Program-made: the position numbers and the translations under genes | Shown here: one piece after another, positions 14,401-28,600 of the stretch | Layout: each line of letters starts with the position of its first letter | Numbering within the stretch: the stretch's first letter is position 1 | DNA from: Odontesthes bonariensis | Taxonomy: Eukaryota > Chordata > Actinopteri > Atheriniformes > Atherinopsidae | Direction of reading: 5' to 3' | NCBI RefSeq assembly: GCF_027942865.1 | Contig: NC_134528.1 | Coordinates: 13,160,086 to 13,224,085, forward strand | Length of the DNA: 64,000 nt | Notes under the pieces: generated by a model | What the model was told of the DNA's origin: nothing | Seen by the model: the letters and a program-made list of their open reading frames with translations, nothing else | Databases searched by the model: none

Positions 14401-16380
14401 GCTAAAGTTAACGCTGATGTAAAACTTGGCATTCTGGGATTTTTTTATTTGTAATTATAACTGTATCACCTATAACTATCAGTCGCTTATTTTAAAAAGA
14501 TGTGATTTGCAATTATATTTCCTGATTTCCGGCAGTCCTTTTTTGTACTTTTTGTAAAGGAACTTATGTATATCATCCTCCAAGTAAATATAAAACAGTT
14601 TTTGTTCAAAAACATAAGTATGTAGAGACTATGCAAACGTTTACAGTTACATACTGTATTTCAGTGATAGCAGAACAAATGAAAGCAGAATAAATTGGAC
14701 AAATTGTATGTGCCACATTATAAACAAAATCAAAAATTATATTAGTTGTTTCTTTTTGATACATCTGCAGCTGTAGCTTTTCTACATTTGGAGCCAGGCC
14801 CCAATTAATGCATTAAACCATATGATGCAATATTTTCTTTTTTCTTTAACATCATTCGCTGATTTATCCACAGCACTTGCACATTTTGCATTTTTTTTGC
14901 TCGTTTGGGAGAGGTAGGGCACAGTACCAATCAATTCAAAATTAAGATCACTGTAAGAAAAAAAAAATAACACAACATAGTTATTTCTGACCATTTTTGA
15001 TAAATAAATTCACAGGTCAAATACACCCAGGCAAATTCAGATTTGCGAACAACTGTTAATTTTGTTGTTTTTTATTAAAATGTCTGGTTCTATGCAATAA
15101 AATCTGTATACATTTCTGTCTCAGCTGGGAAGAGGAGGATGATAATTAAAAAAGGAGGTTGATTTAATCATTGATTTGATCAATCTTAGGGCTATGTATT
15201 TTCCAGCAGATTGGCATGAGAAACTTTTCCCTTGATTAGATACGTCATTACTTCATGTAATTAATATGCTTATTTAATGGGGATTTTGACAAATCTTCTT
15301 GTCTGACATTTATTTAAAGTCTGTAAATTGATACAAAATATTGTCTCAAATCCCTCGGTTCCTGAATATTTACAAGGGTCAGCTAAAAACAGCTTGATCA
15401 ATCAGAGATGCCACCCATTCATAGACTGATTCTACCTTTCAGAACACCTGAGGGGGGAAATGACTTCCTCATTGCCAGGCTAATGGTGTTCATTTCTGTT
15501 AATCTATAGCCCAGTGTTTTCCAATTTGGAGGGTGTATCCTCTCCACCATCTATTATGCTCCAGGGCCAGGGAGGCCACTTTCTCCCCATCTTGTGGCAC
15601 TTGAATTAAATGGAAGCAACTTGATTGCTGGGAAGCACGAGGCTATGTGAAAGCAATTAAGACACTCCAATTCTTAGCCAAAAGACGGAGCAGCAATGGC
15701 TCAGGAGATAATTAATTTGTATATAATGATATTCTTTAGTCTTTTTATTAACATTTTGTTTCATGACTCCTCTGGGCTCTTTTGTGCGGAGAGTACACAC
15801 GTCTCTTAGCATGTCATTGAGATGAAAACAAATCTGTGGTTAATAGGTCCACTGTGGACAGAAGAGGTCTGTCAGGGGAGTGAATGGGAGGACTGGCTGA
15901 AGAAACCAGAAGAAAAGGTTTAAACACTAGTGATGGAGTGAGCAGAGCTTCTCTGAACTCTTCTGTGAAAAGTTGCAGGTTCTATGGTTATTTACAAATG
16001 TGTTTTTTGAGAGCTTCACTTCCTGAAGGTTAAAGTCACCCAATTTGTATCATCTTATATGTTAATGAATGGAATTCTGTTCATTGCGCATTTTTGGAAT
16101 CAGTGTTTTACAACACTCTGTTTTGATGGTGCACAGAAGGAAAAATGTATTTCTTTTTTTTTTTTATTGCAAAACGTTAAATATCGAAATAAAAGTTCCC
16201 ATAAAGCACTACCCAGGCTCCGCCCTCGCAGTGACGCAACACCTTCGGCTCTGCTACACTTACTCAGGCAAACTGCTCATTCAGGTGGATTCGAGTTCCC
16301 GAAAAAATGGGAACTCCACCCACTTTGTCGGGAAGCAATCAACTTTGAGCAGCGCCAAAGGCCCATAGTAGAGGCGTGTT
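2492..16380. other. gene desert, part 1 (downstream of pax2)
   Basis: I see no coding exon on either strand; open frames are short, lack family motifs and overlap low-complexity sequence. Notable blocks of mixed composition that stand out from the AT-rich background lie at 6410-6630 (an octamer-like TTTGCAT at 6421 and an ATTA-rich homeodomain-type stretch near 6472-6490), 6840-7000, 7300-7560 and 15470-15860. They look like candidate conserved noncoding elements, but conservation cannot be assessed here. A pyrimidine tract at 7147-7190 and a purine-rich stretch at 7340-7420 lie within the same region. Confidence 0.5.
7147..7200. repeat. CCT/CTC-rich polypyrimidine tract
   Basis: Simple triplet-like repeat of CTC/CCT units ending in CCACCA units. 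It creates several overlapping false open frames rich in Pro/Ser or Arg. A purine-rich stretch of opposite composition follows at about 7340-7420. Confidence 0.8.
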
Positions 16381-16452
16381 CAAGGTAGTGACGTGGTTGA
16401 ACTGCCACTCAACCCATGGATTGTACACGGAAGCGCTTCATTCAATATCAAC

Positions 16453-16713
16453 ATGGAGCAGCGTCAAGCTTTTGACACTGCTGTAGATGCTGTAATGAAA
16501 GTGTTCGACGGGAGATTCTCGTTAAAAATCGAGCAAAGAACAGCCCTTGAATCATTTCTTGACAGGAAAGACGTTTTCGCCTTGCTCCCTACTGGCTTTG
16601 GTAAGAGTTTAATCTACCAGTTAGCCCCACTGGTAGCTAAATCATACGTCAGAGGAAAGAGTGGTGTGATTGGCTTAAGCTTAGGCACAGCCTTTTCTGG
16701 CCACAACCAGTAG
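16453..16713 (+). pseudogene. truncated RecQ-like DNA helicase fragment, probably repeat-borne
   Basis: An ATG-initiated frame of 86 codons encodes the start of a RecQ-type superfamily 2 helicase. It has a segment like the pre-motif-I region (SLKIEQRTALESFLDRKDVF), then ALLPTGFGKSLIYQLAPL, which holds the Walker A / helicase motif I (TGFGKS at about residues 47-52). RecQ-like similarity stops shortly after the QLAPLVAKS segment, about 16645. The rest of the frame is unrelated and ends at 16713, so motifs Ia to VI are absent and no helicase activity is possible. The frame is open upstream to 16393. The flanks (about 16200-16450 and 16660-16830) are more GC- and CpG-rich than the surroundings, suggesting an internally deleted copy of a dispersed element or captured gene. 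I could not recognise terminal repeats. There is also a donor-like GTAAGAGT inside motif I. Confidence 0.6.
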
Positions 16714-16930
16714 CAACCCGAGGGAGGCGGGTTGACCAGGCCATTTCGAATCGTATTCGTTGTTGTCTTGGTCAGACCAGAATCTCGAAGAGATTTGAAA
16801 GTCTATGTTAATCAGGCTAATAAAGCACAGTTTGCAGAATATTCATCTTTTGGCTTAACTACATGCTTATTTGAAAGCAGTTGCACAGGGACACAATTAT
16901 ATTGAAGCCATCTAAACAGTGTCCTAAACA

Positions 16931-16971
16931 TAAGAATATTTTGCAGTGACAGTCACTGCAAAATATTCTTA
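16931..16971. repeat. perfect 41-bp palindrome (20-bp arms, 1-nt centre)
   Basis: The left arm (16931-16950, TAAGAATATTTTGCAGTGAC) is followed by a single A at 16951 and then its exact reverse complement at 16952-16971. Symmetry stops sharply on both sides. It lies about 100 bp beyond the RecQ-like repeat block. The stem is too short and its loop too small for a normal microRNA precursor; it could be the remnant of a small inverted-repeat element or a replication-slippage product. Confidence 0.95.
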
Positions 16972-18059
16972 CATACCAGTCAATATTTACCATCAACATA
17001 TTTAATTTCCAAATCTTAAACAACTGTTTATGAGTCCTAAATCTAATGGCCACTTAGTACCCATCTATCCTGTTATTTTCCTTTTGGATGGAAGAATGTC
17101 CAAACAAAAAGATAAATTACAGTGAATGTAATCCCGGCATAAATAACGTTCCCTTAAAATTTCATTGGCATTGGGTTACACTGTTATATGTGCATATTTA
17201 TAATACAAGAACACAAGCTTGTTTAAATGCTCAAAATTCCACCAATAAAATCTCATTGTTCTGCATTGTAATGCTAGCTTAAGACATCAACATACATATC
17301 TAGGTGGATGGATACGACAGAGGTAAATGAGAAAATGCCTGTTTTTCTTTTGAGGACGGGGGGGGGTAACTGAGTTCTTAACTTAATTCACTTGCTTACT
17401 ATAACATGCTTACTATGCACCAGGCTGTAACTGGAGTACAGTTCCAGAAAAAAAGAACAACAGCATAAAGGAGTTTCAAGAGTGATAATCATTTTCTAAT
17501 CACGTGTGTGATGGCTTATAGACACTAAATGTTTGAGAGCAAACAATTTTCTCTCCAGCTGGCCTCTTTATAGATCATGAAAATATACTACTTAAATCAA
17601 TGGGAGACATCCCACACACAGTGGCAGCCCTGCTGTTCAATGATGGCTTTTGTACTGGGGATAATCTACAAAGGTCATCAATCATGCCATGCATCCTCCT
17701 CCTCACACACAAACACACACACATACAGGCTGATGTGATGGATTCAAATAAGACAGGTTCCTCTTTTACACAGGGAGAAAGTGTGGGTCCTTTGGAAATA
17801 TAGGTTTTTAAAAAAAGTATCTAGGTTTTCACAATATTGAGGGAACACACTGATCTAAACAACAAGGGAGTCAATCAGGCAAATTGTTCCAAATTCACTC
17901 TTAGGCATGTGGTGAGATAGGCATTTTCACAGCAAAAGACTCCCTGGTTGAGCTGGAAATGTACAATTGACCCTGTCTGCCTTTTCAAAATGGTGCAACA
18001 TTATAACCTGGGGGAATGTGTTGTCATCCAAATGAGATAAGTTTATTTTCTGCGATGTA

Positions 18060-18520
18060 GCATTTGTTCCATCAGGCAGGGAGGCTATAAAGCTAGAAGG
18101 ATCAGTGGGGAGTCGAGCTCGGCACATGTGGTGCGAACGAGGAGCCCGTCGAAAAGGCTTGGCCACCGCCCAAATCTCTCCTTCTGCCTTCTGTGCGGGC
18201 CCAGCCTTGGAAAGCAGGAGGCCACAATATTGTGGAACAAATTTCCTCTAATCTGAACGTGCTGGTCCAGGTCTCCGGTGGGAAGTCTGCTCTCCTGTGC
18301 CCTCCCCGCCTGTCCCACAGATCAGCCCAGTTTACCCTTCACAGTGCCAACACACTGCAAGACGGACAAAATGTCGGCAGGGGGGGTGGAGCTGTCAGGA
18401 TCTCGGCCTTTGCGGTCATGTAGGCTGCTCATGTGTGCTCTCAGCAGGCCAGCGCCTTGCCCTGGGGAAAGGAGCTGAGTGGAGAAGGGCTGGCACAAGA
18501 CTGTCCAGCTCCCACCTGCA
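18060..18520. promoter_or_regulatory. candidate enhancer-like GC-richer block with palindromic SOX-type site
   Basis: This roughly 450-bp stretch is clearly more GC- and CpG-rich than the desert around it and has overlapping open frames on both strands that resemble no protein. It contains CCACAATATTGTGG at 18222-18235, a perfect 14-bp palindrome made of two head-to-head ACAAT half-sites, the arrangement bound by SOX dimers. A CACATGTGGTG E-box-like stretch lies near 18123. Regulatory function is inferred. Confidence 0.3.
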
Positions 18521-21500
18521 TCACAGCCAACAATGAAACAACTTTCACAACTCTTTCTTCTATCAGTTTGAGACCAGTTGTTGTTGCTATTCAAATCAAA
18601 TCAAACAACAAATAATGAGCGGTTTTCTTGTGCTCAGATCATACCAAAATGACAAAACAAATTTATGTTAACAGATGGAACGGATGAATATAAGTGCAAA
18701 CTGTCCATTTTCAGATTTATAACAACTAGAAAAATTACCAACTGCAAGAATCCAAGACAGCCAAGTGAGGATCCTTCTGTTGTCAAGGACCACATTTAGA
18801 TTAAATGTGGTGCCATAGGCACTGATGGCAACAGGTCACGTGCTCTGCTGGGGACTGTATCCATCAGTTTCCAGTCATCTTACAGCGGCATGCAAGTCTC
18901 CTCGGCTCAGGATTGATCGAGACAGGAAAGAGTGGGAGTGATGAAATGTATAGAAGATAATTATTTATAGTGGCGATGCTATGAAGCTCCTCCTGGCACT
19001 CTTTGCAGGCAGCTTGTGAAAGAGTAAACATTGTTCATAATACAAGTTTTACCTTAAAACTTTAAAATGACAGCTTTTGGAGGAGTTTCAAACACTTATG
19101 TTTAGGCCTCAACTCTTTCTTCTTTTTATGAGTTCTCCCAGTCAGTATACAGAGAACAAGGCAGTAACACACCTGCCAGATCAGTTAAATAAAGTCATTT
19201 GTGTGACTTTCATAGGCAGGGCAAAGTATTTCTATTTCTGTTTTTTCTTGGACCCATTGTATACCCTATAATATCATAACGAAAGACAATTAAATGTGGC
19301 AACCATACTCAGATTTTTTATTGTGATGACTGCAGTTAGGATAATGCAAAAACTACAGAGCTAATTTTCATAGAACTGTATTGAGAGTTGGGGCATGGGA
19401 AACGAATAAAAAAAAAACAGAACTTTATTTCTATTGCCCTCTAGTGCTTTTGTTAAAAGGGTCTATAACTGGTGTCGTTCACCATACAAAACATAAACAA
19501 TAACCTAAGTTTTAAAAAAAATACCTATGAGTAACTAGGGTATAAACTTGCTTTAAATTAAACGAAAAACTAAAATTAGAATAAAGAACATACATTATTT
19601 AGTGTTCATTATTTAGATTAAACCAAAAAAATTAACATGGTTTAAGGTCATAATCTTTACATTTTCAATATTTACTTATTTCACAGCATCAGTGGTTGTT
19701 TTAAAGACAACAAAATAAGACGGTCAACAATAGCAGACACAGAAGTACAACACTATAGAGTGAATGTTGTATATTTGTAGCTTTAAAACCCTTTAGCGAG
19801 GGATGTGAGTTCAAAAATTTGAATATGGTTTAATGAAATAAAAAGAAAATAGGTAAGCACAACAGAAATAAATATTACTTGAATTATAAGTAGAAGCTAA
19901 TTTACATTTCATAAACATTACACTCTTGAATCACATTTTTTCTACTTTTTCAAAGACACACAAAGGACTGTGACACAAACAATTTCTCTGTCTCAATTTC
20001 TGTCCAACTAAGAAGAGCCTATTCTAGGATATTTTCCAGCTACAAAGCCAAGCTTAGCACCATAAAGCATCTGAATATACCCCAAGCCATTTTCTATTTG
20101 CAATAAAGCCTGTTTGAAACAGGACAGAACAACAGAAAAGTTGACTTGTTAACACAGAGAGAGGGAGGACTTGTATGGTCTCAGATGAGCAGTCTGGGGC
20201 ATTTTCATGCACACTGAGGGGTGGACGGGCAGAAAGGAGGAGGGGATTGATTTCCATAGCAACAGTCAAGTCCCCAGCTGTCATGTTTGGGCTGAGATAG
20301 GTGCTGTGAGCACAGGGACCACTTAACCCCAGCCACACTTCAACTTAGGAAGTTAAAATGCTGCTGAGTGTCTGTGCTGTGCCTCACTTAAAATGCAAAC
20401 TCTATACCCCTGGGAAGATAAGGGAATGTTTCTGAATTAACCCGAGGATACAGGAACTATGCAGAAAGCCTCCTCAGAAATAATTAACCATCAATGTTTT
20501 GGATGTCACTGGATGATGTATGAAAAAAAAAAAGAAAAAAAGAAAACAGACAGTGAGAGCATCCACCCAGGCACACAAATACAATGACTTCCCAGTTTAT
20601 TGTTGTGTGTCCCTTGAAACAAATTCACTGGCCGACAACAAAAGGGACTGAGGTCTATTGTTCAATAACCCAAGTAGATATTCTGTCAAAAGTAACTACA
20701 TGAGGAAAATATTCTACAGTTGTGGGACATGATCAATTGTTAATATTTATTTTAATGAATCCAGAAAGATTAATAATATGTCAAAGTTGATGAGATCCAG
20801 AATTCCAATTCGAACCTTTCTATGGACGCTTTCGTATGTGTAGTGTGCGATATGATCCTGCAGTAGAACAGCAATCTGATACTGATATTCCCTTTGCGTC
20901 TTATTTTCTACCGTTGTCCATGTCATAGGATTTATCTCTCCAATTAATATCAGCTGGAGACTTTACATGCTAAAATGAGCTAAAAATGTAATTATGACAA
21001 GACTTAGCTCAGACAGAGAACATGATATTAGTTAAGTGTTTAAAGTGGGGCTTTAGAGCAATTGAAATTTACTACAGTCTGATGGATGGACACATATGCG
21101 AACCATTGAAAACAGGGTGCGTTAAATGGAAATCTCACCTGTGCTATTTTTCAACATACAGCAATGCTGGCAAAATGAAAAAAAAAAGGGATCTTCTGCT
21201 TGACCTTCTTCTACATCCTGACTTATATCACTTTTTCATGTATTTAATAATGACTAATTTAAAAAGTTTTGCATATCAAATGCTAATTAAATTTTTAAAC
21301 ATACATCAAGGTTAGATGCATGTAAACTGGCTGACATTCAGATATTAGAGCTGTGATTTGTAATCAGTATTTCTTTATCTAAATTCATGAAGTTGGTTTT
21401 TCTTTCTTCTTTTTTTTTAGAAAGAAAGCTTTACATTGTTTGACTCCCACACAACTTTAAACTAACTAGGGCTTTAGTTTCTTTGCCAATGTTGCACTTG

Positions 21501-22605
21501 GATTATCTTCATAGGTGGATGTCTTCTAAGAAAATCACAATTAAATCAATTTATACTAATAATTACAAGTTCATGTGTGTTGTTAATAGTACTAGTAATG
21601 GTTTCTTAGCCAAAAAATAAACATTCACTTTTCATTACATAGCGGTGAAAATTTTGATCAAATAAAATGTATTACTTTAGGGACTTAAGTAGTACTGGTA
21701 CGAGAATTGTGTTACAGCTGGATACAACCAGTCTAGCTACATTCAGTCTCAAAGTTTACTTAAGTAAGTGGATTAGCATTAGTTGGTTAGGTGTTGCATT
21801 TTTATCAGCCAGCAGTGACAGAATCATATAGGAAACACATGCCCATTTCTTTCTTATTTTATGTAATTTCACATCACGTAGTCTCTACTGACTTAAAACC
21901 GGTTGAAGACATGTAGTTGAACAACTGTTCACACCACGGAGACCTAAGTGTTGTTATCATAATAACTCTTACTCTTCGCTGATTGCTAGCTTCTTTCATT
22001 TGAAATGAAAATCATCAAGAAAAATAGCTGACTAACAATTAACAATAACATGTCAAATACAAACACCCTTTTCACATACTGTTTATCGTTTATTGACGGG
22101 GAAAAAAATCCTTTTTCTTGACGTGGAGCTGAGCCACCTCTATTTGGTACGTGTAAATGACTAAAGAGGAACAGAGACGGCTCAGCCCCTGACGTTGTGT
22201 AATGACCAGAGAGAAGGTATAGCTACAAAATGTTACACAATGTTAACAATAAAAGCTTTTTTCTTACCGGTCCAGAAGAAAAATTGCAAGTCCTGCATCA
22301 GATTTCAGTCCATTACTACCCAAAAAGTATCTCCTGCGAAGAAAAGCACCATCAATATATAATCTTATTTTGAGTCTTTCTCTGTCATTTAATATCTTTG
22401 CTTTTGGACATGGTTCTTTTTGGGGGGAAAGGTAATGTTTGCTTGGCAGGAGCGTCATTATTTAATGTCTTTTTCACCAATACCCATCTCTGAGCTCTGC
22501 AATTTTTTCTCGTGTTGGCTCCAGATCATACAAGACACTGTTATGACACTCTGTTGTGACACTGTGTCATTCCATCTAGTGGCACAACCAAAAATGGTTT
22601 CCCAT

Positions 22606-22632
22606 TTAATATATATATATATACATATGTAC
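22606..22632. repeat. (TA)n microsatellite
   Basis: Short run of TA dinucleotides followed by TACATATGTACA. Confidence 0.75.
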
Positions 22633-25600
22633 ACATGTTTACAGCAGTAGTGTACTCTATCATGTCAAACACCAGCCAAACACCAACCATGTTCATTGTT
22701 TACATCCTACAAATGCTGAAGTTCTCTATGGTCTGAATTTGCTTATGTGCCCACAAGTGGAATCCTTCAGTGACAGGAGTACTACGAGGGCGGGTACGTA
22801 AAAACAACATGGCATGGCATCTATAGCCTATCCTATTAAACTATGGTGTTTGCTCGAAGTATAGCATTTACTACTCCATCCTTAACGCAACCTAACCATA
22901 ATCCTTACTTTAACCTACTTACTATCATTGAAATTGACTTACCATCTTCCCTGAATTCACTTCAGGATAGGTGAGTGTACTAAAGATGTCTGAGGGATGT
23001 GTTTTGCACATTCCCTCAGACACCAAATCTGCCTTGTTATGGTGTTTGGAAAAGATCGGAGCTTTGCTCAAAAATGACCTACTTTCACATCCCTAACAAT
23101 GTACATTGAAAAATTATGCTAAAGAATCAAATTAGCTTCCTCCCAACCTACCATGAAAACAGATTTCTGTTAGAAATAGAAAGGACAGGAGTTTCAAAAG
23201 GCATTTGTCTTTACATGCAGGATCACACGGGCTCCTCCGAGCTTTTCAAACAGCTTTCCACAACATAACAGATATTGCTTGCGACAGGCCAGACAAAATG
23301 TCCCTGTTGTTTTGCAAGGGAAAATGTGGCATTGTCCCTCCATGGCAGTCCCCTTCTGGGTGTGAATGGCCGTCTAATCAAGCTCTCCCTTTCACTGCAG
23401 CTGGTTTACAGCGAGCAGCGGGCTGACCTCTGAGGGGCCGCCTCTCCCTCTCCGTCCTCTGGGACCCTTCAACAAGCTTTAGAGGCCAAATGAGGTGTAA
23501 GTCTATTAAAAGGGAGTTTGTGTGTAGATCACAGTCCCTCTGGGAGTAGGAGCCTTTGCCTTGTCATTCAGGTGCGGCTAATTTCCTTCTGCTCCACATG
23601 CAGACATGAGGTCTGCCCATGGTCCTCATCGCACTCAGACAAGACCTGCTGCTAGAATTTCAAATGATAGCTTCGTGTACAGAGGCAGCAGGTGATTTAT
23701 TGAAAGAGAACAGTGAAACAAACAGATATCATCTTAATGTTGTGGATTATAGTTACAATAAATGCAGTCTGACTGTGCAGTGTCCACAATCTATGATTCT
23801 GTGTGCAAATGCCACTCAATGCCAATGAGATTGTCAAATAAAGTAAGGTTTCATGTTCACATTTTGAAAAAAGTCAAGTTTTGGTGGACTTTTGTCATGA
23901 TAGGGCCGAAATGATAAATGTTTTATTTTGTTCACTGCTTTTATTAAACTGCCTCAACATTAGACAGACAAGTGAAAAAAAATAGTAACAAAAACGCTTC
24001 AGGCAAATCCTGAGTGAATGCAAGTTAGAATTTGTGATATAAATTGATTAGAGCTGAGGGTAGTCAGAAAAACATGAAGTTTTTCCAATCAGGGAGTTAT
24101 TAGGATATTGGTTTGTCAAATCTCAAATGCAACCTTCCAGTGCCAAACACAGTCACATGCAAGTGCAGTAACATAAAACAGTCAGAGTGAAGTTAGAGCA
24201 GTGATGTGATTTTTCCTTTTGTTGTTTCTGAACATGAGTATCCTTGAATTAAAATGACACACTGACTAAGGTCAACTTTCTGCAACAGCGTCAGTTCAGA
24301 TGTTCAGATGCATATCAGGTGTAGGAGGTATGACATTTTCCTATGAGTTTTTGTTGTCAAACAGCAAAGTATGAACAAATGAAATGGGTGGTTATTGCTG
24401 TATTTGAAAATGTACTCCTTTTGATTCTAAGCACCCTGAAATTAAAGTCCCACTAAAACAGGGATTTTTCCCCAAAAAACTCATCTGTGTTCTGAGGAAA
24501 TTGTATATTTTGAAGTATTTGCCATGAAAAAAGCTATAATGGCCCCAATCGGGATATACCGTAACTCTTTTATTTTTCTTCATTCCCTGAAGAGGGATCA
24601 ATGAATATGTTAATCTGGCTCCACCTGCCTGCAGATGACACTACCAGCCCTGTTTACTCCAACTGCCTATGCTAGGCTCTGTTTATCACTTAATAATTCA
24701 GCTGCATATGCTTGAATTGGAGAGGAATTGGAAACGAGGAAGTGGAAGTGTCAACATGATACTGTACCAACTTGCGATTAATTTCTACAATATTAGAAAT
24801 GCACTACTTCCTGCTGGCAATTCTCATGACTCCTTGCTTTTGTTGTCTTCTCCGCCATGAAACAAGCATAGTCAAGGTTAGCTCTACCAACATCTAACTT
24901 AGAACACACTGGCTGTTCAGACTTGCTTTTCAGAAACAATAGGCGGCGCTCTGCCGATTTAAAGCAGAAATTCCATATGAAAAAAATTTACTCACATAAG
25001 TGTTTGGGAACAAAGCTACATCACATTAAAGACATCTGATGGTATACACAATCAAGCCAATACACCAAAATTGTTTAGCATACAAACAGCTTTGGTTAAT
25101 CTTTGTTGTACAAAATGTATGCCCACTTCATGTATGTAAATAAGAAATACTGTATCACAACCGAATCACAAAAAGTTCAAAGTTACCAAATTCAAAAATG
25201 AATCCTTAAATATCTCTCAAGATCCCCTCGGATCAGACCGATGCAGTGTTTGGCCGAGGAAGAGCTTTTTCTGAGTCAACCATCGACAGTGTTTGTCAGA
25301 GGGGACTGAGGTCAGCTGAGCAGCATTAACCTCTGGAAGGCCATCTCTGTGAAATGCATTAGTCACATAGAGGAGGAGGAGGGATGTTCTGTAATAGATT
25401 ATTGACCAGCGGCAGGGCCCTGCGCTGCACCATGTGGTCCTGGCCAGCTACTGACCTCTTCATCACAGATGGAGCAGCCCACCTGCAGTCCAGAACAAGG
25501 CAACAGAATGCAGAGACTCAGAACAACCACATATACTCTCCTACAGCAAAACATCCTCAGCGACTAATGACACACAAGTAATATTATCTCTCTGGCTGCT

Positions 25601-28600
25601 AAACAGTTTGCAGGACAAGAAACCTGAGGGGTATGAAACTATATTCATTCATAGCAATAAAACGGGGTTCCTTGGCTAATGAAATTGAAAGTGCTGAGGA
25701 AACAACGATTGCTTCCATGAACTTAGACTATCTAATTAAAGGCAGGCAATTTCTCTCCGAGAGTCACACTCAGGATCTTTAATTGAAATCAAAATGAATA
25801 TCGCTGGAACACAGAGAGCAGGATGGAGTGAAAGTGGGGGTGGGGATGAACTCTTTCTTTGCCATTTCACTGGTCCAACTGTCAACTGGTAATATTTGAT
25901 TTGTTGATTTGAGACTTTTAGATTAACCTTTCCATTTTTCCATTCTTTTAGTTTCAAAAACCTTAACATTCTTTGTAGTCCGCATGACAGCAGCCAGAAA
26001 CAAAAACAAAAAAAGATTTAAAAAGAAACTGACTTAACCCAGAAAGACAGGACCTTCTCCAAAACCATTGCCAGTGTCATCTGTGCTCTGTTTCCCCTTG
26101 GCTCAGCGTCACTTTTTTTTTTTTTAATTGTTTGATAATTCATCTCCGAGCTCTAATTTACCCCCCATCGTCAGCCCTGTATGTTCGACCATCGTGTGAG
26201 ACATTCAGCTGAATTTCAAATGAGCTTGTAGTGTGTAAAGTCTTTCTTGCAGGGAGAGCACCTATTTATGGACATGTTTGTTTGTTTTTCATCAACATTA
26301 ACCCTTTGGGCGAGTAACGTCCGTATGCCGTCTTTTCAAGAGCACTCCCAGGAACGTCCTTGGGCAGGATGTCACGCTGTTTTAGTTAGTCTGGTTTCTC
26401 AGTGACTCCTAGGGTGAAAATACAAGATAATTAATTGTGTTTTCACTATTAGAACATGTGACCTATTGTATGACAGTTTTTTCGCAAAAATCATCATCCC
26501 AAAGGATGGCCTTTTGAGGTCATCCTGTCTTGCCTTCGTAGGTGTGAAATAATATGATACCAAATCTACAATGTGATACATGATGACCCATAGATGAAGT
26601 CAACTGTCTGAAAAACATTCTATGACATTCTTATTACACAATTCTCTTTTTTTTATAATAATCTGATGATCATTTCATTAGCCTGGAATGTTTATTTAAA
26701 TAATCCTACTGATGCTGTGTGAGTGAAACACTTCTGTTCAACACCTTCAAAATAAGAAAAATCAGAATCCAGTTTCTGTATAAGGCTGTGAAAGAATTAT
26801 TGAATAACACCTTATTTAAAATCTTGGCACAAACATAGCACAGATACAAATAATTCTAGATAAATGCATTAATGACTATCTTCAAGCCTGGTCTCAGATG
26901 AAGACACATAGTAAAAATTAAATTGTATCATTCTTTTCATAAAATTAAGCCAATCTGATGTGGCCACTATGGGTCAGGCCACCATTTAGAGAGACCTGGA
27001 ATAAACAATGCTAACTCATCATTCTTAGTGATTTATATTTTTTAATACGACCTTGAAAATGTTGTGAAATGGCACACATTACACCTTAAAAAGCAGAATG
27101 TTGAAATTTAACAGGTTTTGCTTATTATGAAAATGAATGGCATATCATGCATAGATTTAGTTTTGTGTTTTGTTCATTACATTTGAGCTCATACAAATAC
27201 TAGATAGATATTGCAAAACTTGTTCATGAATTGCTACGTTTGCTTATTGCATTTCTGTCTGTTCAAATTGTGCCACGTTTCTTGTGATTCTCACATTTGT
27301 TTGCCTGAAATATCTTGAATTACTCGTTTTTCAAGCATGACATTTTTGCTAAATACAGATGCTTGAGGATTGTCTCTTGTTAGATGAGAAGACTTATACC
27401 AATGTCTTACCCTTACAGTAAGTATGATGATCATCGGTGCTAAGTCGACCCAGTTACACACAAAGACTGAAATGAGATGGAAACATCTTGCCTTGGTTGG
27501 TTTATAACATGATAGGTAGTTATAAAAATGTTAATCAGTGAGCTTTGAATGGTGTTGACAATTAATCTGAGCCGGGTAGATTTATTTTTGAAAGAATCTA
27601 TACAAAGAGTAAAACTAAGTGTCTAATGACGGTAACCTTAGCAGACATATATCTTTTCCAAAATTTCTTTCTCCAAATATCAGTTTTAGCATTTTCACTG
27701 TGCATGGTCGGGCTGACAAGTTAAACCCTAACTGAAGTGTTTAAAGACCATATACTATTTTAGAAACCTTCAAGTATTACTAAAGCATTTTTTCTTCAGA
27801 AACCCTCAAGCTTTCACTGAGCTCTGAGCAACAAACATACTTGTCCACATGAGCAAACACCCACACAGCCAAGTAGGATTGAGAATATGAGGCCATCAGA
27901 GCTTTGCACATTATGTTGACTGGTGGAGGTCTTCACTGTTTAAGTGGAGCTGCCTGCTGAGGTTTTCCTCCCTAGCAGCAGGCCTATAAGAGTGGTAAGT
28001 GGCTGTGATGAGACACTGTCCCCTGTGCCTCCTTCAGCTGCCATTCCCTTTAAATTGAAACTGAGTCCTGCAAATAAATGCTACATTCTGAGCAGGGAGA
28101 ACGTCTGAAAGTTGCATTTCATATAAGCACCCATTGGGGAATTGGCCCCAGCACAGTCTGCTTTATTCGCTTTCCTTTTTGTTATTTATATGATGAAGGA
28201 ACAGGGCTACATCAGGGTCATTCAGTGTTCATTTATCTTTTTATGTTGTGTTGTGAGCTACTATAGCTACTATATCCACGCTGCCTACAGCAGTGACTCT
28301 GTAACATGACCCCTCCTATGTTTCTGAATATTACAGAACTGTCTGACGCTTTCACCTCTTGGTATCAATATGCATTAGTTTTACCCCCTGTTCATTAGCT
28401 TCAAATGGTATCTCTCTTTAAGATTAATTGAAGCTGGGATAAAAGAAAATGGCTCCCAAGAGTGGCCGACTGTTTGTTATTCATGTTGGCCTGAAAACGG
28501 CAACAGTAAATCCTCCAAGTTGTTGTTAAGCTGGCTGTATTACCATATGTGTGCCATTTCCATGGAGTGACAGACCCCCCCTGGATCAAATGGGGACTAT

